A stretch of 64,000 bases of DNA from Ziziphus jujuba (lineage: Eukaryota; Streptophyta; Magnoliopsida; Rosales; Rhamnaceae). Below are positions 12,290-24,181 of the stretch, in pieces (the first letter of the stretch is position 1; each line of letters begins with the position of its first letter). The notes under the pieces are model-generated. The model saw only the letters and a program-made list of their open reading frames with translations, searched no databases and was not told the DNA's origin. The translations under genes were made by a program, and so were the position numbers. Location of the stretch: contig NC_083388.1 of the NCBI RefSeq assembly GCF_031755915.1, positions 20,114,001-20,178,000 on the forward strand. Direction: 5' to 3'.

Positions 12290-12728
12290 TGTTGTGGTTC
12301 TCTGACCACCATAGAGAAGAAATTTGAGAAGAAAAATAAAAAGAATTCTATTACTCTCTTGGAAATAGAATACAAAACACAAATTTCTCTCTTGGATTCT
12401 CACGTAGAATCTCTCTGTTTACTGTCAAACTCTCTTTGGAATTTGCTCACTCTTTTCTCAAGCTCTCTCTGAAGTTTTAAAAGCTCTCAACACTCCTCAC
12501 TTGGGATGATATTGAGATTGCTCGGCTTTGCTTGGAGATGCAATGGGATGGAGCCTATTTATAAGCTCATTAGGTCGGTGCATGTCCACCATTTTCAACA
12601 GCTTTTGACATTACCCACAGTTGCAGCAACAAGTTGGTTTTTTGGTGTTAAATGCAGCAACTATTGTAAAAAATGGTGACTGAGTGGTCTTTCACACTGT
12701 CGGTGCAGTGATGTGGCTGGACTTCACA
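12290..12728 (-). repeat. 5' LTR of copia I
   Basis: Plus strand TGTTGTGG to GGACTTCACA, matching 3353-3793 with many scattered differences, and flanked by TGAAG at 12729. Confidence 0.9.
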
Positions 12729-12733
12729 TGAAG

Positions 12734-13185
12734 TACATGAACAAAAAAAATTCCAAACTCTCTAATGAGATTTATCTGCTTAATTTGGTGGGTGTGGATT
12801 AGATCTCCAATGCTAAACACTTTGAAGAAACGTTTAAGAATAATAGATGGTAATTAAAACAAGGGTTGAAGTGTTTGCAGCCAAGAGGTGCTAAAGAAGC
12901 CCTAACTCCCATAGAAGTATACATATCTGTGAATTTGCTTAAGGACTTTGTTTCATGATCCTTCAAATGAAGTAAATGAACAAAATTCTGCTTTGTGGGT
13001 GTGGATTTTATCTCCAATGCTAATCATTGGAAGAAACACTTAAGAAATAGTGGATGGTAAAGCAGGGGCTAAAGAGTTTGGCAGCCAAGGTGCTGAAGAA
13101 TATTAATGGTTTTAACATATGAAAGATCAAACAAGGGAAATAAGTTCCCAGGAATGCTTTAACCAAGTGATTTACTCTGTTTTTT
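12734..13185 (+). pseudogene. WRN-exonuclease-like pseudogene, 3' part, with internal duplication
   Basis: This continues the copy interrupted by copia I. Words match the intact gene at 60740: the VDRKIGVEVGYLAA region, the LKKPEL region and the 3' flank (GAATGCTTTAACCAAGTG). A segment of about 190 bp is duplicated in tandem and has diverged: two copies each of the GTGGGTGTGGATT word (12789 and 12996) and the AAGAAACG/AAGAAACA word (12825 and 13032). The central part is deleted in the second copy. No frame is open. Confidence 0.65.
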
Positions 13186-14395
13186 ATTTATTTATTTTAT
13201 TTGTGTCCATTTTATATGCTTTAAACAAATTGTGTCCCTTGTTGCCAGTTTTAGTATCTTCCAATATGCGAATGTGTCCCTTCTTTTAAATATTATTCCC
13301 TCAGGTTTCAAAGTGTAATGCGTTTGCATTTAAGTTAATCGTTTTGAACTCTGGATCATTATCAAAGGAAATCTACTATGATAAGGTGTGAGTTTTTTTT
13401 TTTTAATAATTTTTTTAATCTATAGACTTTTTATTGATCGTTTTGAACTGTGGTGGCCCACATGGCATCATAACCGTACCCTCAAAAACTTTTACAACAA
13501 AGAGCATATTTTCTTTATCGTAAAGAGTATTTTTTAACGTAAAAGAGTAAATTATAAAGCTCCCATAACAAATCTCTTCAAATCTTTTTGTTTATGCTTT
13601 TTATTTTTATTTTATCTATATGAATTATTTTTTAAATATTATACTAGTCATATAAGAATATATACTACATTAAATTAAATTGGATATAATATTAAAATAA
13701 AGAGTTAATTTGATTTTTTGAAGAGTTAAATTATTTTTTAGATTGAAAAAAATCAAAATAAGGAGTTCATTAAAGTTTATTTTTAAAGATTTACTTTTTC
13801 AAATAAAAAGTATGATGCATTTAAACAATCTTGTTAATTTTTATTTTTCTTTTGAAACATACTATTTTTCTACTTTCCATTGCCCTATATGAAAGACAAA
13901 GGTACTCCAAAAGCTACTAGAAAAGCAATAAGCTATCCATGCATAAAAGCAGACCAACAATTAATGTGTACTAGCTTTTAAGTGGAATTGGCCTCTCTTT
14001 ATAGGTAAATTAGTATACCTCCATATAAGTTCATTTAACAATTTGAAGGCCTGTTGACCGTCTAGCAAAAGCAGCTTCTTTCATTTATATATATATTTTG
14101 GAGGTGAGGCAAAATTTAAGATTGAATGTCACAATCATACAATAAGATAGAAAACATAACCAAGGAACAATGTATTTGGAATTAAACTGCAATTGAATTT
14201 CGAAAAATACCATAACATAGAAAAGATGAACTATTACATATTATAATAGTTTTTCCTTTGAAACAAACTATATTATTGACTTCCCATTGCCCTATAAGAA
14301 AGAAACCGTTTGCCTATGCATATGCACTAAACAAAACGCACATATAAAAGAAACTCCTATAGCTACCAAAAAAAGTGAGCTATGTACAGAGCAAA
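13186..14395. other. AT-rich intergenic region
   Basis: No gene. The first part continues the exonuclease-gene 3' flank (TGTGTCCATTTTATATGC). From about 14140 there are words (AACCAAGGAACAATGTATTTGG, ATACCATAACATAG) that recur 3' of every minus-strand F-box relic in the window. Confidence 0.5.
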
Positions 14396-14399
14396 TCAA

Positions 14400-14950
14400 T
14401 CACAAATGTGTGCTAGCTAGCTTTTAAGTGGAATTAGACTCTTCCTATAGGCAAACACCTTCATATTATAATTTCCTTCAAAACAATTTTGAAGACTTGT
14501 TTGTTTGGTATGGCTACGAGTGTTAAAGCAAAAGCAGCTTTGTTTCAGGGATAAACTTGTCCTCATAGAATAGCTTCTTCCATGAATCTTTAGCACCATA
14601 TTCACCTAATACCCATATATCGAAACTTCGTTGGTGAGGGTGAGCATACCAATAAGTATACCGATGACGAATGAGAGCCAGAACTCTTTGTAAACCAAAG
14701 GATAATTATTCTTGAAGTCATCAGGAGGATAATTAATGTGAGTAATACTACTAGACATGGATGTTGTTATCACGGTCTCACTGCTAAGGTCTACCGAAAT
14801 AATCGCATTAGTATACAGAATATCCCCATCGTACTTAATCATTGCTTTCCAGGAAAGCATTCCATTGCTGCAAACACCATGCCAACCATGCAGTATCTAC
14901 AAAACCATGTCTAAAAAAGTTGCTTTAGTTTTTAAGCTGTGCATCTTACG
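14400..14950 (-). pseudogene. F-box pseudogene, C-terminal (FBA) half
   Basis: The minus strand gives GMLSWKAMIKYDGD, then NAIISVDLSSETVITT and a hydrophobic stretch, the pattern of F-box-associated domains (substrate-binding part of SCF ubiquitin-ligase F-box proteins). A tail containing SWKK lies in another frame at 14417-14605. No F-box is present upstream. The closest relatives here are the relics at 29.6-30.3, 49.5-51.2 and 53.3-54.0 kb. The exonuclease-like pseudogene at 12734-13185 faces it. Confidence 0.65.
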
Positions 14951-15787
14951 CACACCAGTGCCAATATTGCCAGTAGAGTCAGAAAAAGGGGAATTTGATC
15001 CAATACCCTTATTTTAAGGGCCTTAAGGATATTTGCCCACCTCTTTTTTATCTTTTTTTATTTTACCCCTCCATATCAAATTTAACGTTACCAAAAATTA
15101 AAAATGACATACATATCCATTTATTTTATTTTTCCCTTCGTCCAATAACCACTACGAAAAAGAATCTTTGTTGTTTCTCAGCCACTGTAGCACTCTGTTC
15201 TCTCCTGTTTTAAGTGCTATTACTGTTGATGTTGAAGTTGCCATTGTTTTGAGTTTGCTGTTGCTGCTGTTGCTGCCATTGTTGCTGCTATGTTGTTGCT
15301 GGTGCTGCCTTGCAGCTGGTGCTGCTGTGTTGCTGCTGGTGTGCTGCCCTGCTACTGCTGTTGCCGTGTTTCTGCACCTCCATCAATAATCCATCAGTTT
15401 TGTTGAATCATGTTTATAAGCGGAAAGTGGTTATGGTATACATATTGCTTTTGTCTGTTGTATTATACTTTGGCTCAAGTAGAAATGAAAATGGAATTAT
15501 AACAAAACAGTTAAATCTATCTATGCATATATTCGATGAAATGATGATTTGTCCTTGAGTACAATATTTGTTTGGTAATGTCACTTCTCCTAGTCAAATT
15601 TTTCTTCTTAGTTTCTATGTTATTGGATTTTAGCCGTGATGTTTTACTCCATGGTATTAATAGGTTATACCTGTTTATTGGAATTGAAGGCTGCACAAAT
15701 ATATTCATGTATTAGAAGAGGAAAAGATAGGATTATGTTTTAGTTTTTAGCTTCTATTCATGCATAGAATAGAAAGCCTATAAATGG

Positions 15788-15828
<41 letters not shown>

Positions 15829-15978
15829 TCCTCATAGGTAAAAGAAGCTCTGAAAGCATGGCTCCCAGCTATCCAAAAAGTGCACCAAATGCGACATATT
15901 AGTTTAATGCAATGGAGACCATAGCCTTTTACATAATGTAAGAAAAAGTATATGTTTTATATTAATTTAAGTTGATGT
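14951..15978. other. Intergenic with TGC-rich repeat and (TA)n tract
   Basis: Between about 15240 and 15370 is a degenerate trinucleotide tract (TTG-CTG units), whose open frame of Leu/Cys runs is an artefact of the repeat. A (TA)n tract lies near 15796-15824. The stretch 15838-15925 (KEALKAW, then LPAIQKVHQMRHISLMQW) stays open for about 28 codons but is not recognised. The left target duplication of copia II is at 15974. Confidence 0.45.
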
Positions 15979-16523
15979 TGTTATTAAAAATATACATAAT
16001 ACATGAATATATATGTGGAATGGAGATACAAATAAAAATACAGAAAAATGATCAAATAAAAAAAAATAAATAAATAAAAAAGATTGAAAACTTGTATTTT
16101 TCTAGATTTGATCTGCTTGTTGAAATATTGGTCCGTGGCCTGTGTGGTACCACAGTGTTCTTAAGACTATTCCCGTCCCACCGGTGCTGGTGTTTTCCGA
16201 CGGCAGTCTCCCAGGATATAACGGATTCGAAATCTCAGACAAAACATCACCTAGATTTTCCTCGAACTTTCAAAGTACCTGATCTTTACCACACTCACTA
16301 ATCAAAATGTGCAGAAAACTAATTTTTCTCTTTTTCTTCTTTCCAATTTGATTATCCTGTTGGGAATTATTATTCCAAAAACTTATTTTTTACAAAAACT
16401 TTATCCATCAAGTCAAAACCCACGTTTGGAAAGTTAAAAGGCCATAAATAATGAACATAAAGGCCCATTAAAGTACATTAATTCAAAATCATTCAAAATC
16501 AAAAAAACATGGCAAACGTTACG
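15979..16523 (-). repeat. 3' LTR of copia II
   Basis: Plus strand from TGTTATTAAAAATATACA to AACGTTACG. It pairs with 25386-25919. The terminal CA of the other LTR is CG here, a point change. Confidence 0.87.
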
Positions 16524-16555
16524 ATCCCCCATATGAATAATTTGACTACTATGAA

Positions 16556-19500
16556 TGTAACACCTCGTTCCAAAGTACACCGGAAATTTCTCAAATTTGA
16601 TCGAGGTTGACCAGGTTTGACTATCATTGATCGAGAAGGGATCAAATGTTGACTTTTTGCTTCCAGTGGAATTTCACATTGACCGAGGTACCGTTAAAAA
16701 ATACACATTGTCACCAGTCCATAGACTAGTAGCACGTTGAAAACGGAGCTACAGATTGAAAGTTATGAGCAAAACAAGTTGACGTCCAAACTGTCCAAGG
16801 GGTGCCGGAGTTGACTTTTTGGTCATGCAAAGTTGAACTTTGACTCATGCATGGTTGTGAAGCACTCGTCGATACGAGTTCATAGACTAGCGGTACATCC
16901 GATTTGGACATGTGGTTTGAAAGTTATGGATCGTAGAGTTTTTCAAATACAGTATTATTTTAATATTATTTTTAATATGTGAATAGTGTGTCACGTGTGA
17001 CTTAATAAATAGTGCTATGTGTCACAACGGTGACATGATTAAATACCATATTAATTTAGTATTATTCTATACAATAATATTATTTAATTATTTTCTTTTT
17101 CTTTTTTTTTCTTTTCTTTTTTTTTTCCTTCCCCCATGTGGGAAAAAAGGCCCACGGGCCCCTCCCATTCCCTGGTGATGCCAACCTCCAATTTTCCCAG
17201 CCAAATGCCGCTAGACGCGCCCAGATCAAGCCGGTGAAGTCGGCGGCGGTGGGTTTGAGTTTTCTGGCGATTCTCGCCGTTTTCGGCCAGTCCAATCCGA
17301 TCTTCCACCCCTTTCCCCCCTATTTTGGGTCTTTTGAGTTCAAATATGGTCTCCAATTGTTTAAATTCAAAGTGGTTCCCGAGTTATGAGGAGGTGAAGT
17401 TTGGCCGGTACTTTCCAGGCAAATTCCGACCACCACCAACGGAATTGGGGTCAATGAAGGCCGGTAATGTGATCCTCATTCCATAAGCTTCATTTTGGTA
17501 ATAACTCACAAATTTTGGTTAATGTTTGGGTTAAATCCCCTGGGTATCGGGTATTATTTATTTGAATAAAATATTAATTTATTTGAGTTGTATAATATTG
17601 TTGTTCTAGGAGCACGTGTGCATCGTGGAATTTATCCCATGGAGGATCTTGGGTTAATTGCGTACTCGAGGTGAGCGACCCACCTTCAAAAATTAATTTC
17701 GGATGTCAAATTAATTATATTTCGTTATATTCTAATATTTGGATGTTTATATTATATTAATTATGTGATAAATTGCAAGTTAAATTTTGATGCTAATATT
17801 TGGACAATTTGAAATGTGTATATGTGTGTGCACCGAAGCATATTTCGATTTTGATAAATTATGGAAATTCATTTTATGAAAATTTGATATTTAAAGAAAT
17901 TATGATTTTAACATTATTGATTTATTGTTGAAATTATTATGAGTTTATTTCAAGCAATAAAAATGCATTTATATGGATTTATGAATTTTGGAAATTTTAT
18001 GGGATTTTAATGAAATTATGTCTATATTGAATTTTAAGGATTTAAGGATATTATTTTAAAAATTATGCTTACGCATTTGAATATTGTGGATTGGAAAATT
18101 GATGCATTTGAAAGTTGATGAATTTGAAATTGATGGATTTGTGGAAAATTTACGGGTTTAATTGGATGGAATAAACCCGGTAGTATTTATGAGATTTTGA
18201 GATTTGAAAATAAATATATTGATTTTATGATTTTTAGATGCACCATACACGTACTGGTGTTCTTTATGCATGGATATGATTAATGCGCAGGTGGATGTGA
18301 GTAGCGCACAAATGATTATGGGGTTATCCTGTGGTTGCCATCGGATGAGGGTAGGCCGCTCCTCCATGGCCGGAACGCCTGTTAGCAACGGCGCGGTGGG
18401 ACGCCATGCGACCGTATGCCGGTTTCTCTCTTTAACCTCCTGTCTGGCGGTGCTCAGGACGTTGGGTACTGTTGGCGCCACTGGTATATAGTGGGTGCAT
18501 CAAGTGGTTTTCGGAACACGATTTTCAAAATAAATATTTTGAAATTATATTTAAATTAGAATGTATTTAATGTTGTTTTTATTATTTATTTCAATTGGAG
18601 ATTTTAATACAATTTTATGGAATTTTATTATGTTTTTAATTACCTATTTATATTAATGCTTTAACAATGCATTTTATCATGATTTTACTATTTACATTAA
18701 TTTGATGATTTTAAAGAGATCTTACTATGTTCTTACCATTTATTTTAAATGGAGGTTTTAATTTGGTTTAATTATTCGTTTATTTAATTGTTCAATTAAT
18801 TAATTCATTCTAATTATTTTAATTATTTCCTTAATTGTCTTAATGTAAGTTCATTAATATTTTTGTATTATTTGGTTATGACATTTATCAATCATTTAGT
18901 AATTGTTACAAAATTATTTTTATTCTATTTCTATTTTATTTTCATTATAAATTTTGGATCCTTGATTTATTATACTTTATTTGATATTTAGTTGACTAAT
19001 TGTTTCCTTGGTTTTCGGGGCATACAAATGGCGGGTTTTGTAAAACATTTTAAAAAGGAAACTTTTCCAACTGAGTGAATCGTGAGGGTTTTGAGGGAAA
19101 ATATTATTTTTAATTACCTATTATTTATTTACTTATTTCTTATTAATCAATTAATTAAGTTATTTACTCTCTTATTATTATTAATATTGTATAGTAGATT
19201 GGGTTACTCACTGAGATGATTAGCATCTCATATTTTTAAATTTCGTTCCCTTAGGTCCAAGTTAGTCGACATTGATTGTCCGGGGGCGAACTCGATGTCT
19301 TACTTCATTGCCGAAAGTCCAAAAGAAGCTTTTCCTCCCTTTTTCCTCTCCATCTTGTGTTGCTTCTTTATCCATCATTGTATTAAAGTCATATTTATTT
19401 GTATAACGCTCTGCATACGGATTGGACCGATATTTGTTTAATTGCTTACTGATTCCCTGTTATTATTTTGGAGTGCTGTAAATTTGTGGAAACAAATTGT

Positions 19501-19680
19501 AGTAAGGTGGGAGGAATAAGGGGATGTTTCTAGAAGTGTTTTTCGTGCAGGAAAATTTTGTGGTAAGTCCAACTCTTAGGGGAGGTTCTGCCAAATTTTT
19601 CTTTGGAGGGTCCAGTAGGGTTTCTCTGGAATCAGGGCTTGTCTAGGGTTCCGGTGAGGAATTTTGAACGGGTCCTGACA
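16556..19680 (+). mobile_element. Solo LTR, 3.1 kb, TGTAACACC family (gypsy-type)
   Basis: Begins TGTAACACCTCGTTCC, ends GGTCCTGACA, with a perfect 5-bp target duplication ATGAA (16551-16555 and 19681-19685). It is colinear with 3982-7225 but diverged, so the two are separate insertions of one family. No internal domain is present. It lies in the 3' untranslated part of copia II, just inside that element's 3' LTR. Open frames at 17080-17390 and 18158-18491 belong to the LTR and are not genes. A Tekay/Del-type chromovirus origin is inferred from LTR size and start. Confidence 0.88.
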
Positions 19681-20191
19681 ATGAAAGACTCTGGTGGTAA
19701 AGCTCTGCAGTTGGAACCTGCATAAGATAGGTAGATGTTACTTTTTGAACCTTTCCTTGTGAGACTATATCTTCTTTACTAACTAATAGTAGATGCGATA
19801 TCTTTGAACCACTTCGTCGTTTGTGTAAATGACAACATAGTTGACATATAATCCTTCCTGGTACACTTCAGTTCTCATTATTGTGTTCATTTTGGCCTTG
19901 AACACCTACCTCGTTCTGCGAGAGTTTTTAGAGAATTGTGCCCTTAATAATTCTTTTTTGAAGCGGCCACTCTTCTCTCTACATAGGTGATTCCTTATTC
20001 AATGTAATCAGCATCACCATGCAAAGATTACTGTACACACACTTATAGAAATCATTAAAAACATACTTTATGCTAACCTCTTTCTATCACTGTTTTATCA
20101 CAGGAATGGGCAGATGATTAACCTTTACAATGAAACATACTAGTCTTTACAATTGCGTTGTCCCATTGAACCTAGATCTTGGGATCTCCAG

Positions 20192-23100
20192 TCAACTAGG
20201 TTGGGTTTCTATCGTATCAACTTTACTCATGAGCTTTAATCCCATTCCTCTCGATGATTTTTCAACTAATTCTCTATTTAACCCTTTTGTTAGCGGATCC
20301 GCAATGTTATTTTTTGACTTTACATAGTCTATCGAGATAACTCTAGTTGAGATTAGTTGTCTAATAGAATTATGTCTATGATGAATATGTCTAGACTTTC
20401 CATTATACATAATATTTTGTGCCCTGCCAATAGCAGATTGACTATCGCAATGTATACTTATTGCTGGCACAGGTTTAGGCCACCTTGGAATGTCTTCCAA
20501 AAATTAGCGTAGCCATTCGGTCTCTTCACCACATTTATCTAATGCGATGAACTCAGATTCCATCGTGGATCAAGCTATTACTGTCTGTTTAGAGGATTTC
20601 CAAGTTATGGCTGCACCCGCCAATGTAAATACATAGCCCCTAGTGGATTTTGAATCCTTGATATCTGATATTTAATTTGCATCATCGTATTCTTCTAATA
20701 TAGACGGATATCTCATATAGTGCAGTCCATATGCACGAGTATATCGTAAGTATCTTAATACTCTAACGATTTCTTTCCAATGATTATCATTTGGATTACT
20801 CGTGTATCTACTTAGTCTACATATAGCATAGGCTAAGTCTAGTCTTGTACAATTCATTAAGTACATTAGAATTCCAATCACCTTTGCATACTCGACTTGA
20901 GGTACACCATCTCCTTTATTCTTGGATAAGTGTAAACTCACATCTATGGGTGTTCTGGCTATATTAGTATCGTCTTTACTAAACTTAGCCAATATTTTAT
21001 CCATATAATGCGTTTGACTAAGAATGATTCCATTCGAAGTCTTTATGATTTTTATTCCTAAAATTACATCAGCAAGTCCCATGCCTTTCATATCAAATTT
21101 AGAATTTAACATGGTTTTCATAGTTCGGATCATATGGTCATCACTACCCACAATGAGTATGTCATCTACATACAAATAAAGAATGACATATCCATTCTCT
21201 ATATCCTTTACATAGATACACTTGTTACACTCATTTATCTTAAATTCATCACTTAGCATGGCATTATCAAATTTTTGATGCCATTGCTTTTGGAGCTTGT
21301 TTAAATCCATACAAGGACTTCACCAATGTACAGACTTTCTTTTCTTGTTCTGGAGTGGAGAAACCCTTGGGTTGCTCTATGTAGATCTCTTCATCTAGAT
21401 CTCCATTAAGAAATGCTGTTTTCACATCCATTTGATGTACTTCTAGATCCTGCAGTGTAGCGATCGCTAGTACCATCCTTATGGAATTTATTCTCGTTAC
21501 TGGAGAATAAGTGTCAAAGTAATCAAGACTTTCTTGTTGCTTGTATCCTTTAATTACAAACCTTGTCTTGTATTTGTCTATAGTTTCATATGCTTTCATC
21601 TTCCTTTTAAAAATCCATTTGTAACCTAAAGGTTTACAACCTGGAGGAAGATCTACTAACTCCTAAGTGTGATTTTGTAGAATAGAATCTATCTTACTTT
21701 TCACAGCTTCTTTCCATAAATTCCCTTCAGGAGAATTTATAGCCTTTTGGAAGCTTTGAGGTTCATTTTTTTGCTATATGTAAGAAAATCCAGACCATAG
21801 GATTTTTCCATTCTTACTCTCTTGCTACGTCTAAGTGCAACCTCCATCTCAACATTAGTTTCTTGTTCTTGATCACTATCATGATTATCTTCATCGATAG
21901 TATCATAAGTTTGTTTCGACGAACTCAGTTCTTCTTCCACTTTATAAGGAAAAATATGTTTGAAAAATGATGCATTTCTTGATTCCATAATCGTATTATT
22001 GTGTATATCAGGAATTTCTGACCTATACATGAGAAACCGATATGCACTACTATTTTGTGCATATCCTATGAAATTGCAATCAACTGTTTTAGGACTTATT
22101 TTCACTATCTTCAGAGTGGGTACTACAACTTTAGCTAGACACGCCCACACTCATAAGTAGTTATAGGAAGGTTATCTTCCTTTCCATAATTCATAGGGTG
22201 TCTTTACTTAGTCCTTTCAGGGCATCTTAATTAAAAGGTCGTTTGCCCACAAAACGGCTTCCCCCCACAAGTTTTGAGGTACTCCAGAACTTATCAACAT
22301 TGCATTCATCATTTCTTTTAAAGTTCTATTTTTCTGTTCAGCCACACCATTTGATTGTGGCGAGTATGGTGGAGTAACTTCATGTATTATGCCATGTTGA
22401 GCACAATACTCTCCAAATGGAGTCACATACTCTTCACCACGATCACTTCTGATTACTTTAATTTTTCGGGGTGAGTTGATTTTCAACTTCTGTTTTATAG
22501 AGAATAAATTTCTCTATAGCGTCATCCTTACTCTTAAGCAAGTACACATAGCAATATTTCATGTTATCATCAATAAAGGTGATAAAATACTTATTACCAG
22601 CTCTAGTTGGTGCAAACTTTAAATCACATACATCACTATGTATTAAATCCAAAGGTTCATTATTTCTTTCAATTGTTTGATATGATAATCTCGTTAATTT
22701 TGCCTCTACACAAGCTTCACACTTATGTGTGGTATCAATATCAAATGTGGGAATATGATTCAAGGTAATTAACCTCCGCAGAGAATTATAATAACATGAC
22801 CTAGTCTACCATGCCACAAAATGGAAGACTTAAGCATGTAAATGGAAGAAGTACTAGCTTTATTATTAATATTCTTTGGCATTACAGTCATTACATTTAA
22901 TTTTAACATACCATTGACTACATAGCCCTTTCCCACAAACATCCCATACTTGGACAAGATAACCTTGTTTGACTCAAATACTAAGCGAAAATCATGTTTG
23001 CTTAGCAACGATCCAGACACCAAATTCTTACAAATATCTGGAATATACAGTACATTATTCAAAGTCAGATCCTTCCCAGAGGTCATCTTCAGGACAATCT

Positions 23101-24181
23101 TGCCTTCCTTTTGGATTTCTGCATATGCAAAATTCCCCATGAACAACTTCTCCCCATTTTCCTTTGGTTCAAAGGAGGTGAACATGCTTCTATCTGCACA
23201 CACATGGCGGGTTGCACCTGTATCTATCCACCATTCTCTTGGGTTAGAACCCACTAGGTTCACCTCAGAGACAACAACATTTAGGTCAATTTCATCAACC
23301 TTTCTTATGATGTGCTCCATCATCATTGTCTCTATGTTCCTCTTTCTCTTCGGCAATTTACAATTCGCCGCTCTGTGACCCATCTTGTCACAATTGAAAC
23401 ATTTTCCTTGGAACTTGGCCTTCTTGGAGATGCATCCTTTAGGCCCTAACTTGGAACTCTTTCCAAGTTTCTTCTTGTTCTTGGAACTACTACCATGCTC
23501 TACAACATTAGCCTTTATTCCAGCCTTCCCGGATCTTCTATCAAACCTTCTATTGTCACCTTCTATTCGAAGCTTTCCAATAAGAGCCTCTATGTCCATT
23601 TCCTTTCTCTTATGCTTAAGATAATTTCTGAAGTCTCCCCAACTAGGAGGCAGCTTCTCAATCATTACAGCAACTTGAAAGGCTTCATTAATGAACATCC
23701 CTTCGACAAGAAGTTCTTGGATGAGCATTTGCAACTCATGTACTTAACTCATTAGTGGCTTGGAGTCCACCATCAAGAATTTGCCTACCACAAACTTTCT
23801 GGACCCTGCATTCTCAGTCTTGTATTTCTGGTCCAGAGTTTCCCAAAGCTCTTTTGCTGATTTCGTGCCATAATACACTCCGTACAAGGCATTAGATAGG
23901 CCATTTAGGACATAATTCCGACATAAATAATTGAAATTCTTCCACGCATCCACCGCCATCAGAGTTTCTTTATCACTCTTTTCATCACTTGGTGGTTCGT
24001 CCTCAATTAGGAACCTCGCAAAGCCCAGAGTAGTCAAGTAGAACAGCATTTTCTGTTGCCACCTCTTAAAATTTTCTCCATCGAACTTTTCAAGTCTTTC
24101 TGCATGGCCTGCGGATGGAGGCACTTTAAAAACAGGAGTCTGTGAAGGCACTTGTGCAGCAGGCACATCTCCACTAGCCAT
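20192..24181 (-). pseudogene. gag-pol of copia II, interrupted by stops and frameshifts
   Basis: Gag starts at ATG 24181. The zinc knuckle CFNCDKMGHRAANC is intact, and the protease DTG is present in the block 22769-23734. The integrase (22217-22763) keeps its acidic residues in SDV, SDRG and VAEQ contexts but is split by a frameshift near 22460-22486. Reverse transcriptase (20672-21599) has an intact YVDD and a frame change near 21267-21310. RNase H lies at 20192-20700, with a break at 20500-20672. The catalytic motifs are better kept than in copia I, but at least five interruptions rule out a working polyprotein. Confidence 0.88.

Larger units (their letters stand above)
3353..12728 (-). 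mobile_element. Ty1/copia retrotransposon I, degenerate, with nested solo LTRs
   Basis: The element has LTRs at 3353-3793 and 12290-12728 and a perfect 5-bp target duplication TGAAG (3348-3352 and 12729-12733). It reads on the minus strand: 5' LTR, primer-binding site, leader, gag, protease, integrase, reverse transcriptase, RNase H, polypurine tract, 3' LTR. It landed in an exonuclease-like pseudogene, whose sequence continues across the site. Two later solo LTRs sit inside it, one in gag and one in RNase H. Many frameshifts, a lost protease aspartate and divergent LTRs show it is old and inactive. The gag resembles Tork/Tnt1-type elements; the lineage is inferred. Confidence 0.9.

Noticed and set aside
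15168..15389. Small Leu/Cys-rich secreted protein
   Set aside because: The open frame is produced by a degenerate TTG/CTG repeat and has no conserved feature.
17080..17390. Open frames on both strands near 17.1-17.4 kb as genes
   Set aside because: They lie inside a solo LTR, partly in a pyrimidine-rich tract; no domain is visible.
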